Below are positions 27,013 through 36,199 of a stretch of 64,000 nucleotides of DNA, in pieces. How positions within the stretch are numbered: position 1 is the first letter of the stretch; each line of letters opens with the position of its first letter. The position numbers and the translations under genes are program-made. Below the pieces are notes generated by a model. That model did not search any database, was not told the origin of the DNA, and saw only the letters and a list, made by a program, of their open reading frames with translations. The stretch comes from Malurus cyaneus samueli (Eukaryota; Chordata; Aves; Passeriformes; Maluridae), in the NCBI GenBank assembly GCA_009741485.1, contig CM019236.1, positions 32,433,772-32,497,771 on the forward strand, read 5' to 3'.

Positions 27013-28002
27013 AGCCACATCACATCTGGCATATACACACAAAGTAAATCTAAACAAATTAACAGTCTTGTTAATCTCAATGAAAAAAATTGGAATACTC
27101 ATTTATTTTTAATTACTCCTGAACCGTCTTGTAGATTTGTCTCGTTAGCTTATGTTCATTTAAAGAAAGTGTAGCTGAAGCATGAAACAATCTAAATCAC
27201 ATCCTTAACTGCATTCCTTGAAACCTCCTTAGGATTTACTGTGCTGCATCATGTAAATGAAAGTAGAATGCAGTTTGTTGTTTCACAGCCTAGGTGAGGT
27301 GCAGCCTCCATTACTTGCCCTTTGCTATTCAAAGTGTATCTTGTTCATTATTGCCCATGCAAGTAGTAAGATGAACTACCTACAAAGTTAGATCTGGCTT
27401 GTGCAAAGGAACATCAGTTACATCTGCCCGCAGTTTACCTGAGGTGTTCTTCACTTGCTCACACTAGTAATGTTCGACCCCATCGTCAGACAAAAGCATT
27501 AGGGTTACTGGATATCAAGATATTGCATTTAATAATATGATTATCAGCATAGAAAGGTTCCATCTGTACCTATGTGACCATGGTGGCAATAAGGCTTGTG
27601 TTGTGTACTGTTTCAAAAGTATTTCCACCTTGTATGGGTCATACAACAGCGTATTCCAGAACAAGAGAGTGACTCCTTTCTAATATTGTGGTTGCTGTTG
27701 CCACTGATTTAATAAAATCAGATCCAGTTGTAGACTAGTATGTAACAGATGTCTGTTGAGGTCCTAATTTCGATGCTATCACTCCATTAGATATTAGTTT
27801 TCATTCATGCACACATAAATTGAGGGGCTTTGTTTGATCCATGAGCCTGAGAGTTAGAGCTGATGCCAAAGCTCCTTCTGTCTCTTTAAAAACTCCCTGC
27901 CACTGGACACAATCAATGGGAAACTGAAATGGTCCACTAGTGATGGCAATTAGTCTTTGCCAGAAATATGCCTCAAACTTTCTACATTACCCTTGAGCAG
28001 AG

Positions 28003-28310
28003 CAAGTGCGGTACAGGCAGTCAAAAAATGCTGTGGGCCTTCCTTGCACTAATAAAAAGGGAGCACTTATCTATGAACTCATTCAGGATGAAGTTCAGTA
28101 TGGCATTTCAGACCTAATCTTCTGAGTTGCAGAGCGCTCCTTGGTGAGAGTTAAGCAATTTCCACTTCCATTCATCTCAACAGCCTGTAAGGATACAAAT
28201 CAGGGACTTTTTTTCTCATTTCTAGCCTCATACTGGAATTGCATTGAAGTTCATGGAAGCTCTGCATGGGTGGAATGATGGCCCTTTGTAGCTGACTATT
28301 GTTTGCAGCA
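28003..28310. repeat. Unidentified dispersed repeat, copy A
   Basis: About 310 bases that recur in direct orientation at 29952-30265. The most similar core, with gcagtcaaaaaatgctgtgg and then gatgaagttcagtatggc, is nearly identical in both copies. Similarity fades at the ends, and the flanks do not align. It is not CR1 and not the ERV family seen elsewhere in the window. It could be a pair of insertions of one old repeat or a local duplication. Confidence 0.8.
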
Positions 28311-29951
28311 AAAGCAGCTGCATTTGAAAGTTGAATGCATTTTAAATGAGCCTTCTTAGTTATAACGGGTAAAGACATAGCTGAATAGACAGGTCTATTT
28401 GCTAAAACTGTATTACATTATCAGGCTTAAGAGATTTAAAATAAATATATTTCAATAGTGGTAGGCTTTGCTGCTATTGATTTCTGCAATATATTCTAAA
28501 CTGGAACTTCCCTTATTCCTTTGCTTCATGATTAAAGCTAGAATGGCTTTCTGTCTTGGATAAAATTCCGTATTAGAAATGAGATATGCAGATTAGGCCA
28601 TTATCAGTGCTATTACTGTATAATTTTCATTTGCATAGTAACCTTCACTGGAAGACCTCACAGCACATTACAAATGCTGCCAAGAGAACCTTCTGGCACT
28701 TCTTGGAGAGCATTACCATGCATAACCTCTCATGGGATTAGACTGACCTCTAATAAAACAATTTGGAATATCTTAGAAATAATGTAACTGGAGACAAGGG
28801 CTCCTGTCTAGTTTTTCTCCCAGAAGAAAATTCACAGGCCAGAGAAGAGGGCAATTTTCAAAGATTTGCTGACCTTTTCAAGAGCTCTTGTCACTTGAAC
28901 TGGAGGGTGTATTTGGCAGACCAATACAAGCTAGCTGAATTTTATTTTTATTGTTTTCTGCATAACAGATAGGCCACATTAAAACCAGCAGTAAATTGTG
29001 TTGGAGATGTCTCTCAGAGGTGTCAAATTTCTTTCAAAAGGAAAAAATTTATTTCAAAAGTCTGCTAGGGAAAGCAGATTTTTCAGCATAATCTGCAGCT
29101 GATAGGAACTGCTCTGAATCAAACCCAGTTATGATTTTGGCACTGATGCTCCCTTGACAACCTCCAAGTATTTCTTCTACCTTAATGGAAGACCTTGAAA
29201 TATGGGGACACCACTTCGGGAAGCTATGGAAAACACATGTCAATTTCACAGTCAGGCTCTATATGCCTTTCAAGTTGAAAAGCAATAAAAGTGATATCTG
29301 TGAAATTAATATGTCCTTTAAGAGATATCTTCTGCTTTTTTCCTGCATCTGAGATAGCAGTATAAAAAAAATACATTATTAAAACAGATTGAGTTGATGG
29401 AACAGTAAATGGTTTCACAAAGATGAGTGGGTTCCTTTTGTCTCAAGCTATGAGTCTCTGGAGCTACCAAAAGCCCTTTGTGAGAGCGTTTGTGTTATGA
29501 ACACCCAGTGCTTCATGCCCCAATGTCTTTAGATGACCAGCATGGAACTCAGGGCTTAGGAATGGTATCGGCAATTACACACCACAGTCCAGTAATCCAG
29601 AGAATGGGTGTGATATCCTGATACTCTGACAACAAACATGAAACCTCTGTTGCGGGACTTGTCAAAGCAAGGTGCATTGCACCATCAACACACTCAGAAT
29701 GGTCCGCACCAAACTAAACTACTATATACTTGTTTAATGTTAGAAGATCTCATTGCAGTTTGCATCAAATTGAAAACCATTTTTGCCAATGCTCATTTGG
29801 GCAATAGAAGCCTCAGCACTGTACTTGGAACTAAGAGTACCGTGGCAAGAGCAAAACATGGAGCTAACACACAGCTAAGAAAGTTTTCTTGGATAGCAAG
29901 CTATTGAGACAGACTTCACCTGTCAGGCAAGCTCTGCAACATGGCAGTTAT

Positions 29952-30265
29952 AAAAGGAAAAGTGCAGTATAGGCAGTCAAAAAATGCTGTGGGCCTTGCA
30001 GTAATACAAAGGAGATTTTTTATCTATGAACTCTTGCAGGATGAAGTTCAGTATGGCATTTCAGACCTAATCTTCTGAGTTGCAGAGTGCTCTTTGGCAA
30101 GAGTTAAGCAATTTCCACTCCCATTCATCTTAACTGCCTCTGAAGATACAAATAATTTCTCATTTTTACCCTCAAGCTGGATTTGCATTGAACGTATCTA
30201 TGGAACCTCTCCATGGGTGGAGTGTCAGCTGCCCTTCACAGCTGACTACTAATCACAAAATGCCA
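29952..30265. repeat. Unidentified dispersed repeat, copy B
   Basis: The second copy of the repeat at 28003-28310, in the same orientation and about 1.95 kb downstream. By eye, identity is roughly 80 percent with several small indels. For example, the stretch after the ggatacaaat or agatacaaat word is shortened here. Family unknown. Confidence 0.8.
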
Positions 30266-30928
30266 ATAATAAACCAACCTGTCAATAGTGAGATGTGCTT
30301 AGATAAAGCATAAAGCATGGAACGGGCAGAGGAGACTGAACACTGCCTTTAGATTTATGTAATCACCTAGGGTCACCTAGAGATGGACAGAAATGCATCT
30401 TTGTGAAAGGTCCTACAGGTTCTTTTAGCTCATCTTAGCACACTTCAGCAGCAAGCAGACATGGGAGCCCATCTTGGCCAGAGTGTACTGGCCGAAACCA
30501 CGTCACATAATGTTGTATTGCGTTTGCCAGAGCTGCCTGCAAGATCATGGACAAAGCGCAGTCCTCATTCTTCTGGATCTTACTGGTCTTCCCTTGTAGG
30601 TACACAGAGCACTCAAGAAACAGTTTTACTCTGAGTCACTTCTGGCTTTAGTGGCTCTTGGGACTGGCAGTGCATGTTTTCTAGCAATTCAGTGCAGGCA
30701 GTGGCGAAGCTCTTTGAAAACCAGTAAACCATTTAAGACTAGCTGGTGAAACAGAACACCATGTATCCCTGATCTTTTAAAATGAAAAAACTGATAAAAA
30801 CACTAGACAGTCTTCTATGCATTTTACGTTTGTTTATTTGCCAGTATTTCCCTACTTTCAGCTCAAACTAACTCAGAGCAGATAACAAAACAAATTCCTT
30901 TCCTAATATTTGTGAATTTTTCTGAGGG

Positions 30929-30949
30929 TTTTTTTTTTTTTTTTTTTTT
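30929..30949. repeat. Poly(T) run of 21
   Basis: A homopolymer in the intergenic region, about 450 bases before the FOCAD CpG island. No attached retrotransposon body was recognised. Confidence 0.9.
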
Positions 30950-31401
30950 CTGAGATGCATTCTTATAAGGTGCCTCATAGAGTTGCCTGTTCCTTTGATG
31001 TTAGGAAACAAAAGTGCCGCTTTGTGTAAAACTAGCAGTCTTAACTGAGAATACAATCTCTTTTGTCCCAGATGTGTGGTTACCATTCGGTAGCACAGCA
31101 GTTACCACAATATCAGAAGCAGGCTTAGAGTCTTCTGCCTTTGAGAGTGCTGCATCCTGTATGTTCTTGGAGATATTTTGCACCCTAACTGATGCTGTGA
31201 TTATGAGGTAAAATGCAGGAACCAGAACATAATTTATTCTTCCTGTCCAAGGTCTTCCTGACATCCCTGCAGCTTACTGATGACTGTCTGCCAAGGCGTT
31301 TTAGGGAAGCTGAAAAACTGACTCTATGGTACCTTGGAAGCTGATAAATTTTCGCTTTCTCTCCTGTACGGGGATCTACACTGAGTGTCCCCTTCAGTCC
31401 A

Positions 31402-31636
31402 CGCGGCACCGAGGAGCTCCGTCCCCGGGACACCGAGTAGCTCCTCCCGCCCGCGGCACCGAGGAGCTCCGTCCCCGGGGCACCGAGGAGCTCCGTCCGC
31501 CCGCGCGCGGGAGCTCCGTCCCGCCCTCGGCGCCGAGGAGCATCCGTCCCGGAGGCACCGAGGAAGGCTCCGTCCCGCCCGCGGCGCCGAGGAGCTCCGT
31601 CCCACGCGCAGCATCGATGAGCTCCGCCCGCCCGCG
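31402..31636. repeat. GC-rich minisatellite at the FOCAD promoter
   Basis: About nine imperfect tandem units of roughly 22-30 bases built on ggcaccgaggagctccgtcc plus a ccg-rich spacer. Variants include a cgccgaggagcatccgtccc unit and a degenerate last unit, gcatcgatgagctccgc. Each unit contains the palindrome gagctc. The array starts about 140 bases before the end of noncoding exon 1, so it lies in or just upstream of the transcription start region. Length variation between individuals is likely for such an array. Confidence 0.85.
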
Positions 31637-31639
31637 ACT

Positions 31640-31777
31640 GCTCCGGCCCCACCGCCGCCGCCGCGCCTGCGCGCCGGGCCGCTGCCTGCGCATGTGCGCG
31701 GCCGGTTCCGGCTCAGCGGGAGGAGGTGGCGCGCCGTGCCGGGGCGCAGCGAGCCCGGCCCAGCCGGCCCGGCCGAG
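31640..31777 (+). other. FOCAD: FOCAD exon 1 (noncoding 5' UTR), approximate start
   Basis: A strong donor (ggccgag then gtgaggccgg) at 31778 closes a GC-rich segment with no usable start codon. The coding start lies in the next exon, whose acceptor is at 36110. The exon start is not determined from sequence. The value given is the edge of the minisatellite. Assignment rests on the CpG island, the donor and the position ahead of the first FOCAD coding exon. Confidence 0.6.
31687..31711 (+). promoter_or_regulatory. FOCAD: NRF1-like and ETS-like motifs in the FOCAD promoter
   Basis: The word tgcgcatgtgcgc at 31687-31699 is close to the NRF1 consensus YGCGCAYGCGCR, with one altered position. 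It is followed at 31702-31711 by ccggttccgg, which carries CCGGAA on the other strand (ETS core). Both are typical of housekeeping CpG promoters without TATA boxes. Motif-level evidence only. Confidence 0.45.
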
Positions 31778-32211
31778 GTGAGGCCGGGGGGCGGCAGGAC
31801 GGGCAGCGGGACCGATCCGCGGGTCAGGAGTGCAGCGAAGTAAAGGCAGCTGCCGCCTACTGCCGTGTGTGATGGGGTGTTGCATGTTTTATATTTTGAT
31901 TTAAAGCTGGTTGCTTTGAGACGTCTACACGCAAGCGGTAGGGGTTTTGCAGATCTTCTCACTCTTGGTCTTGGTAGGAACATTGGTTTGAACCGAGAGT
32001 CCTTAAAAAGGAGCCAGAGGCAATGCATATGGGAAATGTGGTCTTAGTGCTCCAAGCAAGCGCTTCCTGTTACTTAGCTTCGCTTACCTTGACCAAGTTA
32101 CTTCTGGAGAGCTGCACCAGGTCTGGAGGTGCGGTGCCGTGACAATCCCTCTCTGGTTCACTTGAATTAGCAATGCTTGCTTCTTTTAGCATTAAGATAC
32201 TTCATTAGATT

Positions 32212-33060
32212 TGCATGGCAAGGATTTGGTAGCAGAGGGGCTGCAGGGGTGTTCTCCGTGCGAAGCTGTCACAAGCGTTCCTCATGTCTGACTGAGCCAA
32301 TGCCAGCCGGCTCCAAATGGCCAGGGCCAGGCCTGTCAGTGACGGAGGCAGCACCTCAGGGATAACAAGTTTAAGAAGGTGAAAAACTGCTAAACAACAG
32401 CAGCCCAAGAAGAGAAGTGAGAATATGAAATAGTCCTGCAGACTCCAAGGTGCAGAAGGATGGAGAGGAGATGTTCTGGATGCTGGAGCAATGATTACTC
32501 TGCCACCCATAGTGAAGACTGTGGTAAAGTAGCTCCTTGCAGCCCATGGAAGTCCATGAGGAAGCAATGGACTTCTGCAGCCGGTGGAGAACCCTGTGCT
32601 AGAGCAGTTGGATGCCCAGAGGAAGTTGTGACTCCATGGAGAGTAGCCCATGCTGGAGCAGGCTCCTCTAAGGCCCAGTGGCTCCATGGAAACAGGAGTC
32701 CACACAAGAATAGGTTTTTTTTGTAAGACTTAGGATCCACACTGGAGGAGTCTTCCTAAAGAGCTGCACCCTGTAGAAGGGACACATGCTGGAGCAGTTT
32801 ATGAAGAACTGGAATTGGGATTCCATGCTGGAGCTGGGGATAAGTGTGGCTATGATTTCATTTCCTGACCCCCTACTCAATTCAGGGGGAGGAGGTAGAG
32901 AGGTTAGTAGTGAGTGAAGTTGACCCAGGAGGAAGGAAAGGTGGGGGGAATATGTTTCTAGACTTTTTCATATTTATTATTCTACTCACTGGTAAAAATT
33001 AATTTCCTTGACATGAGTCAGTTTTCGCCATGACAGTAGTTGCTGAGTGATCTTCCTGTC
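32212..33060 (-). mobile_element. ERV-derived repeat, copy 2 (inverted relative to copy 1)
   Basis: Its reverse complement aligns with 24340-25355: a gtcatggcgaaaactgactc word, a block ending in cttcctcctgggtc, several units on ctccagcatgg(g/a), a ggctgctg...cttaaacttgttatc stretch, then an end at ccttgccatgcaaa. It lies in FOCAD intron 1, about 430 bases after exon 1. A 166-codon minus frame here follows the repeat and shows no retroviral domain. It is a degraded relic and incapable of coding for a virus. Confidence 0.75.
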
Positions 33061-33103
33061 ATAATGTTGTGAGCCCTTAATCATATTTTTACCCCTTTTC
33101 CAA

Positions 33104-33172
33104 CTGTGGGGCAGTGATAGAGCAGCTCAATGGGCACCTTGCAGAAGTCGAGTTCAAGCCTCCATACATGCT
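33104..33172 (+). repeat. tRNA-like sequence, possible SINE remnant
   Basis: The text ggcagtgatagagca resembles a tRNA D-arm with an A box, and agttcaagcctc about 35 bases on resembles a T-arm with a B box. The acceptor stem does not pair convincingly, so this is not a functional tRNA gene. It may be a decayed tRNA-derived SINE or chance. Confidence 0.25.
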
Positions 33173-33337
33173 TATCATTGACATTGACTAAGTTGGTAAA
33201 ACACGCCAAGGTCCCTTTCCATTACCATGTTTTTTCTTTATCTTCTCTGTGCATGTTTGGTGTTTTTTTGGGGGATGGATTTATTTTTATGTGTATGGTT
33301 GATGGTGTCCAATAGAATGAGTTGGAAGGGACCAACA

Positions 33338-33500
33338 GTCATAGAATCATGAAGGTAGGAAAAGACCTTCAAGCTCAAGTCCGGCATTTGTCTGAAAACT
33401 GCTATGTCAACTAAGCAACAGCCCAAAGTGCCACATCCAGTCATTTCTTGAACACTTCCAGAGCTGGTGACTCCACCGCTTCCATGCTTGTGGGTTTTCA
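33338..33500 (-). mobile_element. CR1 3' end fragment
   Basis: It starts with tcatagaatcatgaaggtag, the reverse of the CR1 terminal tail (gattctatga repeats). It continues with caacagcccaaagtgccac and ttgaacacttccagagctgg, standard CR1 3' region text on the minus strand. It is a truncated copy in FOCAD intron 1. Confidence 0.8.
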
Positions 33501-33549
33501 GAACTCCAGTGGATTTGGTGGAGAGGAAGATGATCTATGCAGACCAGTT

Positions 33550-33790
33550 TTGATGAGAGGGTTGGACTAGATGAGCTCTGGAAATCATTGATCTTGGACT
33601 AGGTCTGATCCTGTCTTTCTTATTGGGAGTAATACACATAAGTATTACTTATGTGTATTATGCCTAACCCACCTGATTGCCTTTAATAAATGAAAATTGA
33701 ATGTGCAGTCAGGTGGAGGGATGGATGTCTTTTACCTCCACTTGAACAAGGCTTTCAGCATTTTCTCCCACCCTGTTCCTGTGTCAAAGG
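33550..33790 (+). mobile_element. CR1 pieces, including a reverse-transcriptase scrap (weak)
   Basis: At 33553-33590 the text gagggttggactagatgagc matches the plus-strand CR1 3' end. At 33725-33780 the plus strand translates as FYLHLNKAFSIFSH, recognisable as a decayed form of the conserved YLDFSKAFDTVSH motif of CR1 reverse transcriptase. The pieces are out of normal order, so this is probably several broken insertions. The palindrome at 33630-33660 lies between them. Confidence 0.5.
33630..33660. repeat. Perfect inverted repeat, 13-bp arms with 5-base loop
   Basis: The left arm taatacacataag is followed by the loop tatta and the exact reverse complement cttatgtgtatta. It is AT-rich and could extrude as a cruciform. 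It lies among CR1 scraps in FOCAD intron 1, so it may be a transposon-end relic, but no target-site duplication was recognised. Confidence 0.85.
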
Positions 33791-34309
33791 TAAGATGTGT
33801 GCCCATTGGCAGGGCTGCCTCTTCGTGGACTAGAGGAACAGGGTGATGGGAACATCAGGAATTTCAACAATGACAGGTGCCTTGTCACTCCTTACAGGAT
33901 GGGCTGGAGAGCAGTTCTGTGGGGATGGCCATGGGCCCTGGCCAACATTGCCTCAGCGTGTGTGACAGAGCTCTGTTAGGATGAGATTTGTTCCACTCCA
34001 CTCTGCACTTCTTAGACCTCGTATTGATAAATCCAGTTTTTGATCGCTGTGTAGGGGGAGATACTGGCCATAAGGACTGAATTCAACGAAGATAATTTTG
34101 ATAATGGGGCTGGGGCCTTTGCTCAGTGAGGATTGGCTGTGGTTGTTAGGACTGGTTCAGGTGGGAGGAGGAGCAGCTTCCATGATACCCAGTAAGAGCC
34201 CTGGCAACAGGAGGAGGGGTATGAAGGAAGGCACAGCCAGGCACTTCACAGGAGTTTGTGGCAAGAAGAGCTAAAGACTAGTAATGAAGAGAAATCTTTC
34301 ATCAATCAG

Positions 34310-34470
34310 GAATGGCTCAGTAAAGTGGTGCCATCCCTGATCTTGGGAGGTTTTCAAAGCCTGATTGGGACAAAACCTTGAGCAACCCGGTTGACTGCGA
34401 CTGAACTTCCTTTGAATGGGAGGTTGAAGTAGAAACAGCTTTAGGTCTCTGCCAGCCTTGATTATCCATG
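34310..34470 (+). mobile_element. CR1 3' fragment (diverged)
   Basis: It contains gggaggttttcaaagcctga, then gacaaaaccttgagcaaccc, then text that resembles the CR1 3' UTR on the plus strand (gaggtgttcaaggc, gccttgagcaacctg). It is old and diverged. The terminal repeat is not preserved. Confidence 0.55.
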
Positions 34471-36110
34471 TATCCCGTAAACTTTACAGGCGTTCTTTGT
34501 GCATACACAGTTGCCTTTGCTGGGGGGAAATGCTGAAGACTGAGGAACTGTTTAGGTGATATTTAAATTTGTTTAATTGCACTGATATAGCTGTTGCATT
34601 ATAACTATCCTGTAGTTATTTAGTTCAGATTATTGTGGATTTGTGTCTGATGCAAGGGCAACAGACTTTTAGTCTGCCAGGAATAGCTGATTAGTGCTTA
34701 CATTGAAAGTAGGTTCTGTACTTGTAATGGTCCTCTAGAATAATTTTCCCTTTTAATGTGGGTAAAAGAAATTACCTAATGAGAGATAGAATATAATCCA
34801 GTGTGTTTGTAGCAGAACTGTCCAGGAAAGAACCTGACGTCATTCTGCTGCTTATTGGGTAGAACTGAGGGGGTTTGGGTTGATATATACAAATAGGTTG
34901 ATACATCTAGATCCACTGGAGTTACTAGCTGTGCTCAATGGATCTAGGTATGTCTGGAATTGTTTGCTGTAGGAATTTTTTTTTTTAACAAGTAAGATGT
35001 CAGCTCTAGTTTAGTGTGTTTATTGTATGGACACCTATTGTCTCAAAAAGCAATTACATCTATTCTAAAACTATACAGAGCTCTACTGGCATTAGTGTTG
35101 TTTTTCTCTCCTGCACTTTGAAACATGTAATCCTGAAGTATATGGGAATACCTGCTGTTTGACTGCCAGGAATTTGTATTCACTGATGAATTTGTGTAAC
35201 TATTAATTTTGTGTTTTCCTGCTACAAATGGTATTTTTTGTGGCACATGCTGCATTTGTGTGTATCCGGGTTTTAACTCCATCTTTTTTTTTTTTTTTAA
35301 ATCAGTGGAAGATTCGAGTGCATTACACTGATAGCGTGTCTGGGAATTGGAGTACTGTGCATGTATATATTCCTCAGTGCTTATTGCAAAGTATTACATT
35401 TAGGTTTTCAGCAAGTACTACCTTGCTTTTTTAAGGAACCATTTCCAAGTGACTAGAGCTGTGTTTATAGTAAACTGAAATATTTGAGTATTTGCTGGGA
35501 CCATCAGTTTCTTTGGTGTGCAACAAACTGACTTCTAATTTCTTTTCAATATAGGTTCGTGTATGCTTGTGAGTGCCTCCAAATGCCAATTTAAAGAGAA
35601 GGTTTTCACTTGAAGTATTCCAGCCCCTAACTACAGTTGCCATTTGCAGTCTCACAGGTTGGTTTTTTTGTTTGTTTTACTTCTGGTTTTGCATGAAATG
35701 ATGGAAAGTTTGTGGATAATTTTGCATTTTAAATTGTGTTTGAGAGACTGTGAACACTCCTCTTGAGCTGTCCGATTTTCAAGTCAATGCGATATACTTA
35801 AAATGCTTTCAAGAATACATGCTCTCAGAGTACACATATGCTGTGCCATATGGAATGATGTATTTGTTACAGCTTTAAGAAATGTCTATAACCCAGTTTT
35901 TGTGCAGGACCAATGAGTATTCAGCATTTCTTGGGTTCAAGCCCAAAAGATAAGGTGATACGGTAGACATCAGAGGGGGAAGAAAATGCTTTAATGCTTG
36001 CATCTGTTGTTAAATACAACATAAATCTTGTGGGCTTTTTTTTTTCCTTGTATAAAATAGCACACTGTCTTTCCTAGTCCCAAGTATTATTTTTTCAATC
36101 TCTCTTGCAG

Positions 36111-36199
36111 AGTGAAATTTAGTGTCATATGACAGAGCCAAAATGTTGGATGACATCAAGAAGCGATTTGAATTTCCTAATGCAGTTATTCAGTCACAG
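36111..36199 (+). CDS. FOCAD: FOCAD exon 2 (first coding exon; ATG at 36143)
   Basis: The acceptor tctcttgcag precedes 36111 and the donor gtaatt follows 36199. It has 32 bases of 5' UTR and then 57 coding bases giving MLDDIKKRFEFPNAVIQSQ, which ends in phase 0. An in-frame TGA at 36113-36115 lies ten codons upstream of the ATG with no other ATG between, which fixes the start. The Kozak context has A at -3. The human protein starts almost identically, with MSDDIRKRF. Confidence 0.95.

Larger units (their letters stand above)
21011..31389. other. MLLT3-FOCAD intergenic region
   Basis: About 10 kb between the two divergent promoters. No exon, tRNA or other RNA gene was recognised. Contents with support are listed separately: a CTCF-like motif, an ERV-derived repeat, a microsatellite, a CR1 tail, two copies of an unidentified repeat and a poly(T) run. 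I see no identifiable element in 21600-24300, 25400-26550, 27020-28000, 28330-29940 and 30280-30920. Confidence 0.75.
31390..31840. promoter_or_regulatory. FOCAD: CpG island and promoter of FOCAD
   Basis: A sharp GC-rich, CpG-dense block against AT-rich surroundings, ending just after a 5' splice site at 31778. It includes the minisatellite at 31402-31636, an NRF1-type motif and an ETS-type motif. No TATA box is visible, as is usual for housekeeping CpG promoters. The 234-codon minus-strand frame and the 151- and 152-codon plus frames here result from GC content and the repeat. Confidence 0.8.
31778..36110 (+). other. FOCAD: FOCAD intron 1
   Basis: A 4.3-kb intron from the donor gtgagg to the acceptor ctctcttgcag. 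It is repeat-rich near its start: an inverted ERV-derived copy, a tRNA-like patch, several CR1 pieces and a perfect palindrome (listed separately). I see no recognisable element in 34510-36110. Confidence 0.75.

Noticed and set aside
31402..31636. Regular repeats that could be taken for a CRISPR array
   Set aside because: Units are contiguous and variable with no unique spacers, and the context is vertebrate. It is a minisatellite.
31324..32028. A 234-codon minus-strand frame and 150-codon plus frames at the FOCAD promoter
   Set aside because: They translate the GC-rich minisatellite (repeated APRRRG- or EELRP-type text) and have no family resemblance.
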